NCBI GenBank assembly: GCA_018065815.1
Contig: JAGHSP010000441.1
Location: 1 to 21,670, forward strand
Length of the DNA stretch: 21,670 nt
Direction of reading: 5' to 3'
From: Candidatus Sodaliphilus limicaballi
GTDB taxonomy: Bacteria > Bacteroidota > Bacteroidia > Bacteroidales > Muribaculaceae
Positions 1 to 7,110 of this stretch are shown piece by piece. The translations under genes were made by a program, and so were the position numbers. The notes under the pieces are model-generated. The model was not told the origin of the DNA, searched no databases, and saw only the letters and a list, made by a program, of their open reading frames with translations. The number at the start of each line of letters is the position of its first letter. The first letter of the stretch is position 1.

Positions 1-49
1 GCCTGGTCCCCGGTAATTAATAATAATTATTTTTTTAAACAACAACAAA

Positions 50-247
50 ATGCCAAAAGTTAAAACTAATTCCGGTGCCAAAAAAAGGTTCTCCTTTACC
101 GGAACAGGAAAGATCAAAAGAGGTCACGCTTACAAGAGTCACATTCTGACTAAAAAGACAAAGAAGCAGAAACGCAGACTTACTCACGTTAGTCTCGTTG
201 ACAAAGCTAACATGAATTCAGTTCGCTTGATGCTTGTCAAGAAGTAA
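50..247 (+). CDS. rpmI: Large ribosomal subunit protein bL35
   Basis: A 65-residue, very Lys/Arg-rich protein beginning MPKVKTNSGAKKRF and containing GKIKRGHAYKSHILTKK, the recognisable L35 pattern; its length is normal for the family. L35 is a small structural protein of the 50S subunit. It lies 108 bp before rplT, the conserved infC-rpmI-rplT order. The bases before it (1-49) contain stops in all useful frames and could hold only the last codons of infC. The ATG at 50 follows an A-rich stretch with no Shine-Dalgarno, which is usual for Bacteroidota. Confidence 0.97.
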   Translation: MPKVKTNSGAKKRFSFTGTGKIKRGHAYKSHILTKKTKKQKRRLTHVSLVDKANMNSVRLMLVKK

Positions 248-355
248 TTCCTTTTTATTATCTTTCACAAGAGATTTTTATCATTTTTACTAACCGAATG
301 CCCAGCACAAAGAGTTTGCAAGCCAAACCGCTGACATTCAAAACGATTTAAAAAA

Positions 356-706
356 ATGCCAAGATCAGTTAATCACGTAGCTTCAAGAGCTAAACGCAAG
401 AAAATCTTAAAACTTACAAGAGGTTATTTCGGCGCCCGTAAGAACGTCTGGACCGTTGCCAAGAACACTTGGGAGAAAGGTCTTACCTATGCTTATGCTG
501 ACCGCAAGAAGAAAAAACGCAACTTCCGTGCGCTTTGGATTCAGCGTATCAACGCAGCTGCACGTCTTGAAGACCTCTCTTACAGCAAGTTGATGGGTCT
601 CATCCACAAGGCTGGTATCCAAATCAACCGCAAGGTGCTTGCCGACCTGGCAATGAATAACCCCGAGGCTTTCAAGGCTATCGTTGAGAAGGCAAAGAAC
701 GCCTAA
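356..706 (+). CDS. rplT: Large ribosomal subunit protein bL20
   Basis: A 116-residue protein beginning MPRSVNHVASRAKRKKILK, with KLTRGYFGARKNVWTVAK and a C-terminal NRKVLADLA region, all diagnostic for L20; the length is typical. L20 is needed for early 50S assembly and in other bacteria represses its own operon by binding the leader RNA. The 108 bp before the gene contain a small hairpin (GTTTG 314-318 with CAAAC 324-328). Whether it plays such a role cannot be told from sequence. The gene is followed at once by a strong intrinsic terminator. Confidence 0.97.
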   Translation: MPRSVNHVASRAKRKKILKLTRGYFGARKNVWTVAKNTWEKGLTYAYADRKKKKRNFRALWIQRINAAARLEDLSYSKLMGLIHKAGIQINRKVLADLAMNNPEAFKAIVEKAKNA

Positions 707-730
707 TCACTAGTCGCGTAAAGTAACTGA

Positions 731-768
731 AAAAAACGAGCATGGTATTATACCATCGCTCGTTTTTT
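731..768 (+). terminator. Intrinsic terminator of rpmI-rplT
   Basis: A near-perfect inverted repeat: AAAAAACGAGCATGGTA on the left pairs with TACCATCGCTCGTTTTTT on the right, with one unpaired C. The stem is GC-rich in the middle and ends in a T6 run, 24 bp after the rplT stop. The A-run on the left arm means it could also act on the other strand. Confidence 0.9.
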
Positions 769-804
769 ACTTTTATTGTCTAAAGAAATCAGTGTAATCA
801 TCTG

Positions 805-1015
805 ACTTTCGGACCAGCTGATTTTCCCGGTTGGTAAGGCATGAAATGGAAAGGGGAGAGTGGGTGAAACATCCCTCTAGGTATGTGATATGGTATGCAG
901 CCATGCAGACGTGCCATTGGTACGCCTGCATGGCTGTTAATATTGGTAAGAATAATGAATCACCAAACAACTTGCCACTACAGCATATGATATTAATTAT
1001 TAGTGTCCGGTAAAA
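805..1015 (+). ncRNA. Candidate 6S-like (Bacteroidales-1) RNA
   Basis: No convincing ORF lies here, but the plus strand folds as one nested rod. Arms pair 810-814 with 1005-1009 (CGGAC/GTCCG), 817-820 with 981-984 (GCTG/CAGC), 833-838 with 971-976 (GGTAAG/CTTGCC, one wobble), 863-867 with 960-964 (GGTGA/TCACC), 898-908 with 926-936 (11 perfect pairs) and 910-915 with 919-924. A closing stem, large inner bulges and a long apical hairpin over about 200 nt is the 6S RNA plan. The Bacteroidales-1 motif, later linked to 6S RNA, is known for lying downstream of the L20 gene, which is exactly this position. A weak promoter match (TTG 776-778, TAATCATC 796-803) would start transcription near 808. No T-rich terminator is obvious at the 3' end. 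Strand and ends are inferred. Confidence 0.45.
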
Positions 1016-1575
1016 ATAGAAATATAAGCCAGAACTTATTGACAACAAATACATTATAACAAAAACAATCAGAGGCGGCTTGCTTTGTGACATCGAAGAT
1101 GTCGGCGGCCTGCTTCATAAAACTCCATGCCATGTGCGTCGAAGATGCACATGAGCATGGGGGTAGGCTATACAGTATAACAGGAGCCTCGTAGAGGGTC
1201 TACATCGTCCTGATTGCGGGCAATATCGCGTTGGTGTTCCTCTCCGAGGCACGTTTTTCGTGTAGCTTCCACCCCATGCTGCGCACTTCTTCGAGGCTGC
1301 TTGCATGGGGTTTGATTTCATCGAGCTCGCCAAGGCTCGGTTCGCATGGTGAGACTCTTCGAACCTCTAACGTCTCCGACGTTTTTCCGGGCACTAATAG
1401 ATATTAATGTAACTCCCCTTAATACCTAAAGGCGTGGTTTGCTTGTGGTGCCTTTATCCCAGCCATATCGTCCTGCATTTGCAGGCCTTCATGCTGGCTA
1501 CCGTATTCCATTCCTATGGGATGGTCACAACGTGACACCAACTAGGGAAATTCGCTGATCTAGAATCACTAACAG
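1016..1575. other. Palindrome-rich region without a recognisable gene
   Basis: About 560 bp between the candidate RNA and the terminator of the acyl-CoA dehydrogenase operon. No ORF has family features; two overlapping minus-strand frames of 64 and 72 codons show no recognisable domain. The stretch holds many short perfect inverted repeats: 1089-1103, 1125-1160, 1191-1203, 1250-1262, 1272-1310, 1322-1339, 1369-1383, 1472-1485, 1508-1524 and 1524-1536. The one at 1369-1383 is followed by T-residues and could be a weak plus-strand terminator. By eye, 1080-1400 is richer in GC than its surroundings. It may be a structured RNA or the remains of an older element. Confidence 0.5.
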
Positions 1576-1613
1576 AAAAAACGAGAGGGACACTCATTCG
1601 TGAGCATCCCTCT
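1576..1613 (-). terminator. Intrinsic terminator of the etfB-etfA-acd operon
   Basis: Read on the minus strand, AGAGGGATGCTCA and TGAGTGTCCCTCT pair around a CGAA loop, with a short TG/TG internal mismatch, and a T6 run follows (plus-strand A-run 1576-1581). It lies 23 bp after the acyl-CoA dehydrogenase stop codon. Confidence 0.88.
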
Positions 1614-1636
1614 TGGTGTATTAAGTAAATTGTAAT

Positions 1637-3343
1637 TTACTCAGCTTTGAAGCTCTCGAGGTCTTCGGCCTTGAAATTCTTCACATAAGTGTAGTGACCG
1701 TTAACGTTAGCTTCAGCCATCTGTACATAAACTTGTGCACTCTTGGCAAACAGCTCGGGAGCCTTTGTTGCATCGTCGAGAATGAGCAGAGACATGATGA
1801 TTTCACCAGTCATGTCATAGAGGCGACGAGCCAAGAAGTCGTGAGAGTCGATGTCGCTACCCTTGAGGATTGCTACTGCCTCCTCGTAGAGCTCAACGAG
1901 TTTCTCAATGCGAGCCTTGAGGGGCTTGAGATCCTCGGCAACCTCACTTTGAAGCATCTCCTTGATGTGAGCGAGGTATGCACCGTTAGTGATATAGCGA
2001 ACAGCAGCAACAACCTGCAGCTGAGTTGTACCCTCATAGATAGAGAAGATGCGAGCGTCACGGAAGAGTCGCTGGCACTTGTACTCCATGATGAAGCCTG
2101 AACCGCCGTGTACTGAAATTGAGTCGTAGGCGTTCTGGTTAGCATACTCAGAGTTCATACCCTTTGCAAGTGGAGTGAACGCATCGGCGATGCGAGAATA
2201 CTTCTTCATCTCCTGACGTTCTTCGGGAGTGAGTGTGCGCTCGCGAGCGATATCCTCGAGTGCCTTGTAGATGTCAACGTAACGTGATGTCATGTAAAGC
2301 AGTGATCGACCAGCGTCGAGTTTAGCCTTCATGCGAGACAGCATGTCGTAAACAGCGGGGAAGGTGATAATTTTCTTGCCAAACTGTGCACGCTCCTTGG
2401 CATAAGCGAGAGCCTCGTTGTAAGCCTCTTGCTCCACGCCCACACTCTGTGCTGCGATACCCAGACGAGCACCGTTCATCAGCGCCATAACATACTTGAT
2501 GAGACCCAGACGGGTGCTACCACACAGTTCTGCCTTAGCGTTCTTGTAAGTAAGCTCGCATGTGGGTGAGCCATGGATACCAAGCTTGTGCTCGATGTGA
2601 CGAACGTCAACGCCGCCGTCGCGCTTGTCATAGATGAACATTGACAATCCGCGGCCGTCCTTTGTGCCTTCCTCGCTACGAGCGAGCACCAGGTGAATGT
2701 CGCTGTCACCGTTGGTAATGAAGCGCTTCACACCGTTCAGACGCCAGCAGTTGTTCTCCTCGTCGAATGTCGCCTTGAGCATCACACGCTGCAAGTCGCT
2801 ACCTGCATCGGGCTCGGTGAGGTCCATTGACATTGTCTCGCCCTGGCTGATGCGGGGGATGTACTTTGCACGCTGCTCTTCGCTACCAAACTCATACAGA
2901 GTGTCGATACAGCTCTGGAGACTCCACACGTTCTGGAAACCTGCATCGGCTGCACTGATGATCTCGCTCAACATTGAGAAAGTGGTGTTGGGCAGGTTGA
3001 GACCGCCAAAGCGGCGAGGCATTGAGACGCCCCACAAACCAGCCTTGCGAGTCACGTCAAGATTCTCGTAAGTCTTTGATGCATAAATCATGCGTCCATT
3101 CTCCAAGTGGGGGCCTTCGAGGTCCACGTCTTCGCTATTAGGAGCAATGATATTAGCAGCGATGTCGCCAGTGATGTCAAGAATTCTCTTATAGTTCTCG
3201 ATAGCATCCTCATAGTTTACGGGAGCATCGGCATATTGTTCTTTATCGGCATAGTTGCGTTCCTTGAGGTCAACGATGCGCTTCATGAGTGGGTGATTCA
3301 GGTGGAACCCAATCTCAGGATGATCAGTATAATAATTTGCCAT
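1637..3343 (-). CDS. Acyl-CoA dehydrogenase, long form with C-terminal extension
   Basis: A 568-residue flavoprotein of the acyl-CoA dehydrogenase family, which oxidises acyl-CoA to trans-2-enoyl-CoA (or runs in reverse) and exchanges electrons with ETF. Visible marks are the FAD/substrate loop MDLTEPDAGSDLQ (about 173-185), FITNGD (208-213), the RAQFGKKI segment (318-325), SVHGGSGFIMEY (410-421) and IYEGTTQLQ (435-443), in which Glu437 sits at the position of the catalytic base of medium-chain enzymes. About 120 residues follow the usual core end, placing it with the roughly 570-600-residue subfamily carrying an AcdA-type C-terminal domain. It is the last gene of an operon, 11 bp after etfA, so EtfAB is very likely its electron partner. 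Chain length of the substrate cannot be told. It is cytoplasmic; no signal peptide is present. Confidence 0.93.
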   Translation of the reverse strand: MANYYTDHPEIGFHLNHPLMKRIVDLKERNYADKEQYADAPVNYEDAIENYKRILDITGDIAANIIAPNSEDVDLEGPHLENGRMIYASKTYENLDVTRKAGLWGVSMPRRFGGLNLPNTTFSMLSEIISAADAGFQNVWSLQSCIDTLYEFGSEEQRAKYIPRISQGETMSMDLTEPDAGSDLQRVMLKATFDEENNCWRLNGVKRFITNGDSDIHLVLARSEEGTKDGRGLSMFIYDKRDGGVDVRHIEHKLGIHGSPTCELTYKNAKAELCGSTRLGLIKYVMALMNGARLGIAAQSVGVEQEAYNEALAYAKERAQFGKKIITFPAVYDMLSRMKAKLDAGRSLLYMTSRYVDIYKALEDIARERTLTPEERQEMKKYSRIADAFTPLAKGMNSEYANQNAYDSISVHGGSGFIMEYKCQRLFRDARIFSIYEGTTQLQVVAAVRYITNGAYLAHIKEMLQSEVAEDLKPLKARIEKLVELYEEAVAILKGSDIDSHDFLARRLYDMTGEIIMSLLILDDATKAPELFAKSAQVYVQMAEANVNGHYTYVKNFKAEDLESFKAE

Positions 3344-3354
3344 GATGTGATTCT

Positions 3355-4377
3355 TTACTTACTGTTTTGTTTGTAATACTTGATGAGTTTGGGTACAACT
3401 TCCTCAACCGAGCCCACGATTACATAGTCAGCAATCTTGTTGATGGGAGCATCGGGATCAGTGTTGATAGAAATGATGATACCTGCGTCCTGCATACCAG
3501 CGATGTGCTGGATCTGTCCAGAGATACCGCAAGCGATATAAACCTTGGGATGTACGGTTACACCAGTCTGGCCGACCTGACGATCGTGGTCAACCCAGCC
3601 TGCATCAACAGCAGCGCGAGAAGCACCTACCTCGCCATGGAGTTCCTTTGCGAGAACAAACAGCTGGTCGAATGCCTCCTTGCTACCCACGCCGTAACCA
3701 CCGGCAACAACGATAGCAGCACCCTTGAGGTTGTGTTTAGCAGCCTCAACGTGGCGGTCGAGCACCTTAACCACGAAGTCGGTCTCGGGAACATACTTTG
3801 CAACTTCGGGATAAACAACTTCACCCTTGGCCTTGCCTTCGTAGAGAGCCTTCTGCATCACACCTGAGCGCACTGTTGCCATCTGGGGACGATGCTCGGG
3901 GTTAACGATGGTGGCTACAATGTTACCACCAAATGCGGGGCGAATCTGATAAAGCAGGTTGTCATAGTGCTGCTTTGTGCGCACGTCGTCATAGTCGCCG
4001 ATTTCGAGCTCGGTACAGTCGGCAGTAAGGCCGCTGGTGAGTGAAGAAGAAACGCGGGGACCCAGGTCGCGGCCAATCACGGTAGCACCCATGAGGCAGA
4101 TTTGGGGGTTCTCCTCTTTGAAGAGATTCACGAGGATGTCGGTGTGAGGAGCCGATGTGTAGGGGAATAATCCTTCGGCATCGAAAACGAACAACTTGTC
4201 AACACCGTAGGGCAGGATCTGTTCTTCAACCTTGCCCTTAATACCTGTACCAGCGACAACCGCATCGAGGTCAACGCCCAGTTCGGTAGCGAGTTTGCGG
4301 CCCTTGGTGAGCAGCTCTTGAGATACCTCGGCAACAGTAGTGCCTTCAATCTCGCAATATACTATTACATTATTCAT
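3355..4377 (-). CDS. etfA: Electron transfer flavoprotein, alpha subunit
   Basis: A 340-residue protein with the EtfA C-terminal FAD-binding domain: GASRAAVDAGW (251-261), GQTGVTVHPKVYIACGISG (269-287), QHIAGM (290-295), then INTDPDAPINKIADYVIVG (304-322). These are the standard FAD contacts of the family. The N-terminal half (1-about 200) is the nucleotide-binding-fold domain that pairs with EtfB. The heterodimer carries electrons between an acyl-CoA dehydrogenase and other redox partners. It lies 12 bp downstream of etfB and 11 bp upstream of the acyl-CoA dehydrogenase, so the three are surely one transcript. The length is normal for a short EtfA without an N-terminal ferredoxin domain. Confidence 0.95.
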   Translation of the reverse strand: MNNVIVYCEIEGTTVAEVSQELLTKGRKLATELGVDLDAVVAGTGIKGKVEEQILPYGVDKLFVFDAEGLFPYTSAPHTDILVNLFKEENPQICLMGATVIGRDLGPRVSSSLTSGLTADCTELEIGDYDDVRTKQHYDNLLYQIRPAFGGNIVATIVNPEHRPQMATVRSGVMQKALYEGKAKGEVVYPEVAKYVPETDFVVKVLDRHVEAAKHNLKGAAIVVAGGYGVGSKEAFDQLFVLAKELHGEVGASRAAVDAGWVDHDRQVGQTGVTVHPKVYIACGISGQIQHIAGMQDAGIIISINTDPDAPINKIADYVIVGSVEEVVPKLIKYYKQNSK

Positions 4378-4389
4378 AAAGTTCTACTA

Positions 4390-5259
4390 TTAACCGATAA
4401 TCTTATCATTCAACAATTCTTGTACAAGGCTTTCAACATCGGCATCACTGCCAGTGAGAGTCTTACTTTCCTTCGCTTGGAACACGATATTTACGACGTT
4501 CTTCACCTTTGTGGGCGAACCGCTCATACCGCACTGTGCGGGATCAGCATCGATGTCGGCAACGCTCCACTGGTTGAGGGTGAGGTAGGGACGCTCGTTA
4601 TAGAGATCAGCCCAGGGCTCATCACCCTTGCGCTCCATGGGGCAAGTTGCATATTTGTACTTCATCACCAGCTTGGCATTGCAGGGGCGGCAAGGAGCAG
4701 CGCTGCCGTTAACAGTAACAACCACAGGAAGCGGAGCCTCGACGGTCTCAACGCCACCGTCGATGTGACGGCGAATAGTTGCCTTGCCATTTTCAATCTT
4801 GAGGATCTCTTCGGCATAGGTTACCTGGTTCAAGCCAAGTTTCTGTGCCACCTGGGGACCTACCTGTGCTGTATCGCCGTCGATAGCCTGGCGACCACCA
4901 ATCACGATGTCAACATTGCCAATCTTCTTGATGGCAGTTGCAAGCGCATAGCTTGTTGCCAAAGTGTCGGCACCGGCAAAGCCGCGGTCGGTAAGCAACC
5001 AACCAGTGTCAGCTCCGCGGTAGAGACCCTGGCGAATGATTTCGCCAGCACTGGGGAGACCCATTGTAAGCATTCCAACAGTTGATCCGGGGTGTTGTTC
5101 CTTCAAGCGCAGAGCCTGCTCAAGCGCATTGAGGTCTTCGGGGTTGAAAATTGCGGGAAGGGCAGCACGGTTGATTGTGCCGTCGGCCTTCATCGCGTCT
5201 TTACCCACGTTGCGAGTATCTGGCACTTGCTTGGCCAGTACAACGATGTTCAAACTCAT
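4390..5259 (-). CDS. etfB: Electron transfer flavoprotein, beta subunit
   Basis: A 289-residue EtfB: it starts MSLNIVVLAKQVPDTRNVG, has DRGFAGADTLATSYALA (91-107), GGRQAIDGDTAQVGPQVA (121-138) and the family mark GMSGSPTKVKNV (244-255). The QAIDGDTAQVGPQ form resembles the EtfB partners of clostridial butyryl-CoA dehydrogenase more than mitochondrial EtfB, which has QAIDDDCNQTG. The segment 190-206 holds Cys190, Cys193 and Cys206 where other members have a basic stretch near an NxPR motif. First gene of the operon, about 60 nt downstream of a consensus promoter. Confidence 0.95.
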   Translation of the reverse strand: MSLNIVVLAKQVPDTRNVGKDAMKADGTINRAALPAIFNPEDLNALEQALRLKEQHPGSTVGMLTMGLPSAGEIIRQGLYRGADTGWLLTDRGFAGADTLATSYALATAIKKIGNVDIVIGGRQAIDGDTAQVGPQVAQKLGLNQVTYAEEILKIENGKATIRRHIDGGVETVEAPLPVVVTVNGSAAPCRPCNAKLVMKYKYATCPMERKGDEPWADLYNERPYLTLNQWSVADIDADPAQCGMSGSPTKVKNVVNIVFQAKESKTLTGSDADVESLVQELLNDKIIG

Positions 5260-5317
5260 AATACCTTTTTAGTTTGTTTTATATGTTAATATATTCAATG
5301 TTCTATTTTTCAACCCA

Positions 5318-5349
5318 CAAAGATACTCAAAAACTCGCATACCACCAAA
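5318..5349 (-). promoter_or_regulatory. Sigma-ABfr promoter of the etfB-etfA-acd operon
   Basis: On the minus strand TTTG (plus-strand CAAA 5346-5349), a 20 nt spacer and TATCTTTG (plus-strand CAAAGATA 5318-5325) match the Bacteroidota consensus TTTG-N20-TAnnTTTG exactly. Transcription should start near 5311, giving a leader of about 50 nt before etfB. Confidence 0.85.
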
Positions 5350-5390
5350 GCACTTACCCCCTTTAATTCTTTTTCACACAAAAACTGGCC

Positions 5391-5437
5391 AAAAAAACAC
5401 AAATTCACTGTTTTTGTGGGTGAAAATGTGTTTTTTT
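5391..5437 (-). terminator. Intrinsic terminator of the thioesterase-dprA operon
   Basis: An inverted repeat with 18-nt arms (5391-5408 and 5420-5437) and an 11-nt loop, with two mismatches near the centre of the arms. The arms end in A7/T7, so on the minus strand the hairpin is followed by a T-run. It lies about 60 bp past the dprA stop and before the etf promoter. The symmetric A/T ends mean it could work in both directions. Confidence 0.8.
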
Positions 5438-5497
5438 AGTTAACCGCTTGGCCGTGCCCTCTGAAACGAGGGAGGCAATCACCGTGTGTGAATGTTT

Positions 5498-6598
5498 TTA
5501 ATGTGGGGCGTATCGGCTGCCGGGGAGGGCAATGACAAGCCCTTTGCAGTCGAGATCAACAAGGGTGCTCATCACTTTGTAGATGGGGATGCCCATTTGC
5601 GACGAGATGGTGTTGATGTGCGAATCGCTGTTGGCTTTAAGGAAATCGAGTATCTTTTGCTCCTCGTCGTTGAGTTGGGGAAATAGTTCGAGCTGCTTCG
5701 CTGCTGTGCTTTTAGTGTCCCATCTCATTGCCGAAGTGATGTCGTCGGCCGAAGTGATGCACAACGCCTGGTTGTTGTGAATGAGTTTGTTACATCCGCG
5801 AGAGAACTCATCGCTCACTCGCCCCGGGATGGCAAAAACGTCTCTGTTATAATTTTGCGCGAGGGAAGCCGTAACGAGCGCTCCGCCACGCGCTGCCGAT
5901 TCGACGACAAGCGTGCAGTCGCTCAAAGCGGCAATGATGCGATTGCGCGCCAGGAAGTTGCCCTTGTGTATCTCGTCTTGGCTTTGGTAGTCGGTGAGCA
6001 CCATGCCGCCGTCACGCACGATGTTAATGGCGTCGTTCCGGTGGTCGGCAGGATAGATTCGGTTCAGTCCTCGGGGCATAACTGCAACGGTGGGCGTGCT
6101 GGTGGTCAGTGCTGCACGATGGGCGGTGATGTCGATGCCGTAAGCAAGTCCGCTTACAATAACCAGGTCGTCAATTCTGTCGTGCAAATCGCGCACGATG
6201 TCGCGGCACATGGTGATGCCATAGCTGGTGGCATGCCTTGTGCCCACGATGCTGATCATGTGCCTGGCATTAAGGTTGCAACTGCCCGATGCGTATAGCA
6301 ATAACGGTGCATCGCATGCTTCAAGTAGGCGGGTGGGATAGTCTTTGTCGGTATAGTATAATAGCTTTATGTTATTGTTTTGCAAGAACTTCAACTCGGT
6401 TTCGGCTTTTCTTATTTGTTGGTTGCGGTAGTCTTGCTTGTAGATGCGGCTACGTCCGCCGGTGAGTTGTTTTAATTGCTCTTCGGGCATTGAGAAGAAT
6501 TCTTTTTCACTGCCCACCACGTCGAGTAGTTTTTGTGCCAGTTCGATGCCTATGCCCCTGATAGAAGCAAATGCAATTTTATACAACAAGTCTTGCAT
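5498..6598 (-). CDS. dprA: DNA processing protein DprA
   Basis: A 366-residue DprA/Smf protein. In other bacteria it binds incoming single-stranded DNA and loads RecA during natural transformation. In order: an N-terminal helix-hairpin-helix-like part (FASIRGIG 10-17), the extended Rossmann fold with ISIVGTRHATSYG (115-127), VSGLAYGID (148-156), GLNRIYP (177-183), FLARNRIIAALSD (215-227), ESAARGGALVTASLA (233-247) and FAIPG (255-259), then a C-terminal winged-helix domain (about 308-366) with KILDFLKANSDSHI and YKVMSTLVDLD. The length matches the three-domain form. It follows the thioesterase gene by 9 bp and shares its promoter. The ATG at 6596-6598 gives the conserved N-terminus, so the start is well supported. 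Confidence 0.95.
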   Translation of the reverse strand: MQDLLYKIAFASIRGIGIELAQKLLDVVGSEKEFFSMPEEQLKQLTGGRSRIYKQDYRNQQIRKAETELKFLQNNNIKLLYYTDKDYPTRLLEACDAPLLLYASGSCNLNARHMISIVGTRHATSYGITMCRDIVRDLHDRIDDLVIVSGLAYGIDITAHRAALTTSTPTVAVMPRGLNRIYPADHRNDAINIVRDGGMVLTDYQSQDEIHKGNFLARNRIIAALSDCTLVVESAARGGALVTASLAQNYNRDVFAIPGRVSDEFSRGCNKLIHNNQALCITSADDITSAMRWDTKSTAAKQLELFPQLNDEEQKILDFLKANSDSHINTISSQMGIPIYKVMSTLVDLDCKGLVIALPGSRYAPH

Positions 6599-6607
6599 GA
6601 TGATAGT

Positions 6608-7021
6608 TTATGGATTAGGTTCTAGATAATCTTTGAAAGCATTGAAAAGTTTTTCGCCTCGAGACAGCTTCCCTCCTTCAAGAGTGACAACGCTCACGTC
6701 GGCTTTGACTGCGATGTCGCCAGAGTCCTTGTGGAAAATGGTTTGGTGGAAGATGAATCGCACGCCTTTGCCTTCGACCCAGAGTTTACTCACCATGGTG
6801 TCACCGCTTTTTAAAGGTTTCTTGTAGTCGATCTCAACTCGTGATAACACAGGCGTGATGCCGTCGGCTTCCATTTGTGCAAAGGAGTATCCAGCATGCT
6901 TGCAGAAAGCGTGCCGGGTGTGCTCGAGGTAGTGCAAGTAATTGGCATTATTGACGATGCCTTCGCTGTCGAGTTCGTAATCGCGAACGTCGAGTTCTAG
7001 TTCAAAAATAAATTTATCCAT
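6608..7021 (-). CDS. Acyl-CoA thioesterase, hotdog fold (YbgC/4HBT family)
   Basis: A 137-residue hotdog-fold thioesterase. The N-terminal block VRDYELDSEGIVNNANYLHYLEHTRHAF (residues 12-39) is the 4-hydroxybenzoyl-CoA thioesterase/YbgC signature, with Asp18 at the catalytic position and the VNNANYL helix start. The middle strands SRVEIDYKKPLKSGDTM are also typical. It would hydrolyse acyl-CoA thioesters in the cytoplasm; the acyl chain is unknown. It is the first gene of a two-gene operon with dprA, under a promoter that overlaps the divergent plus-strand promoter. No functional tie to DprA is evident. Confidence 0.9.
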   Translation of the reverse strand: MDKFIFELELDVRDYELDSEGIVNNANYLHYLEHTRHAFCKHAGYSFAQMEADGITPVLSRVEIDYKKPLKSGDTMVSKLWVEGKGVRFIFHQTIFHKDSGDIAVKADVSVVTLEGGKLSRGEKLFNAFKDYLEPNP

Positions 7022-7044
7022 GCATCATGTAGTTTATTTGTGTG

Positions 7045-7076
7045 CAAAGATACAAATAAATTTGGTCAGTTTACAA
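7045..7076 (-). promoter_or_regulatory. Sigma-ABfr promoter of thioesterase-dprA
   Basis: On the minus strand TTG (plus-strand CAA 7074-7076), a 21 nt spacer and TATCTTTG (plus-strand CAAAGATA 7045-7052). Predicted start near 7038, leader about 17 nt. It overlaps the divergent promoter at 7061-7092. Confidence 0.8.
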
Positions 7077-7092
7077 GTTATTTGTAATTTTG
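7061..7092 (+). promoter_or_regulatory. Sigma-ABfr promoter of the Ntn hydrolase gene
   Basis: TTTG (7061-7064), a 20 nt spacer and TAATTTTG (7085-7092), an exact consensus match. Predicted start near 7099, so the leader before the ATG at 7111 is about 12 nt. This also argues against the upstream TTG at 7090 as the start codon, since it lies inside the -7 box. Confidence 0.85.
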
Positions 7093-7110
7093 GAGAAAAT
7101 ATATATAAAC

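Noticed and set aside
1..49. Possible tail of infC before rpmI
   Set aside because: Gene order predicts infC here, but only four or five codons before a stop would be in the window, and two frames are possible (stop at 14-16 or 18-20). Too little to call.
314..328. Small hairpin before rplT as an L20 autoregulatory site
   Set aside because: Only five base pairs; no resemblance to a known L20-binding structure could be shown by eye.
773..1093. Minus-strand ORF of 106 codons
   Set aside because: It lacks recognisable motifs, has biased composition and lies over the candidate structured RNA; it is probably a chance frame.
1115..1394. Two overlapping minus-strand ORFs (64 and 72 codons)
   Set aside because: No family resemblance, mutual overlap and heavy palindromic content. 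I considered remains of a reverse transcriptase or group II intron but found no RT motif and no domain V-like hairpin I could defend.
7090..7110. Upstream TTG start for the Ntn hydrolase
   Set aside because: It lies inside the -7 promoter box and would add seven residues before the signal peptide; the ATG at 7111 fits better.
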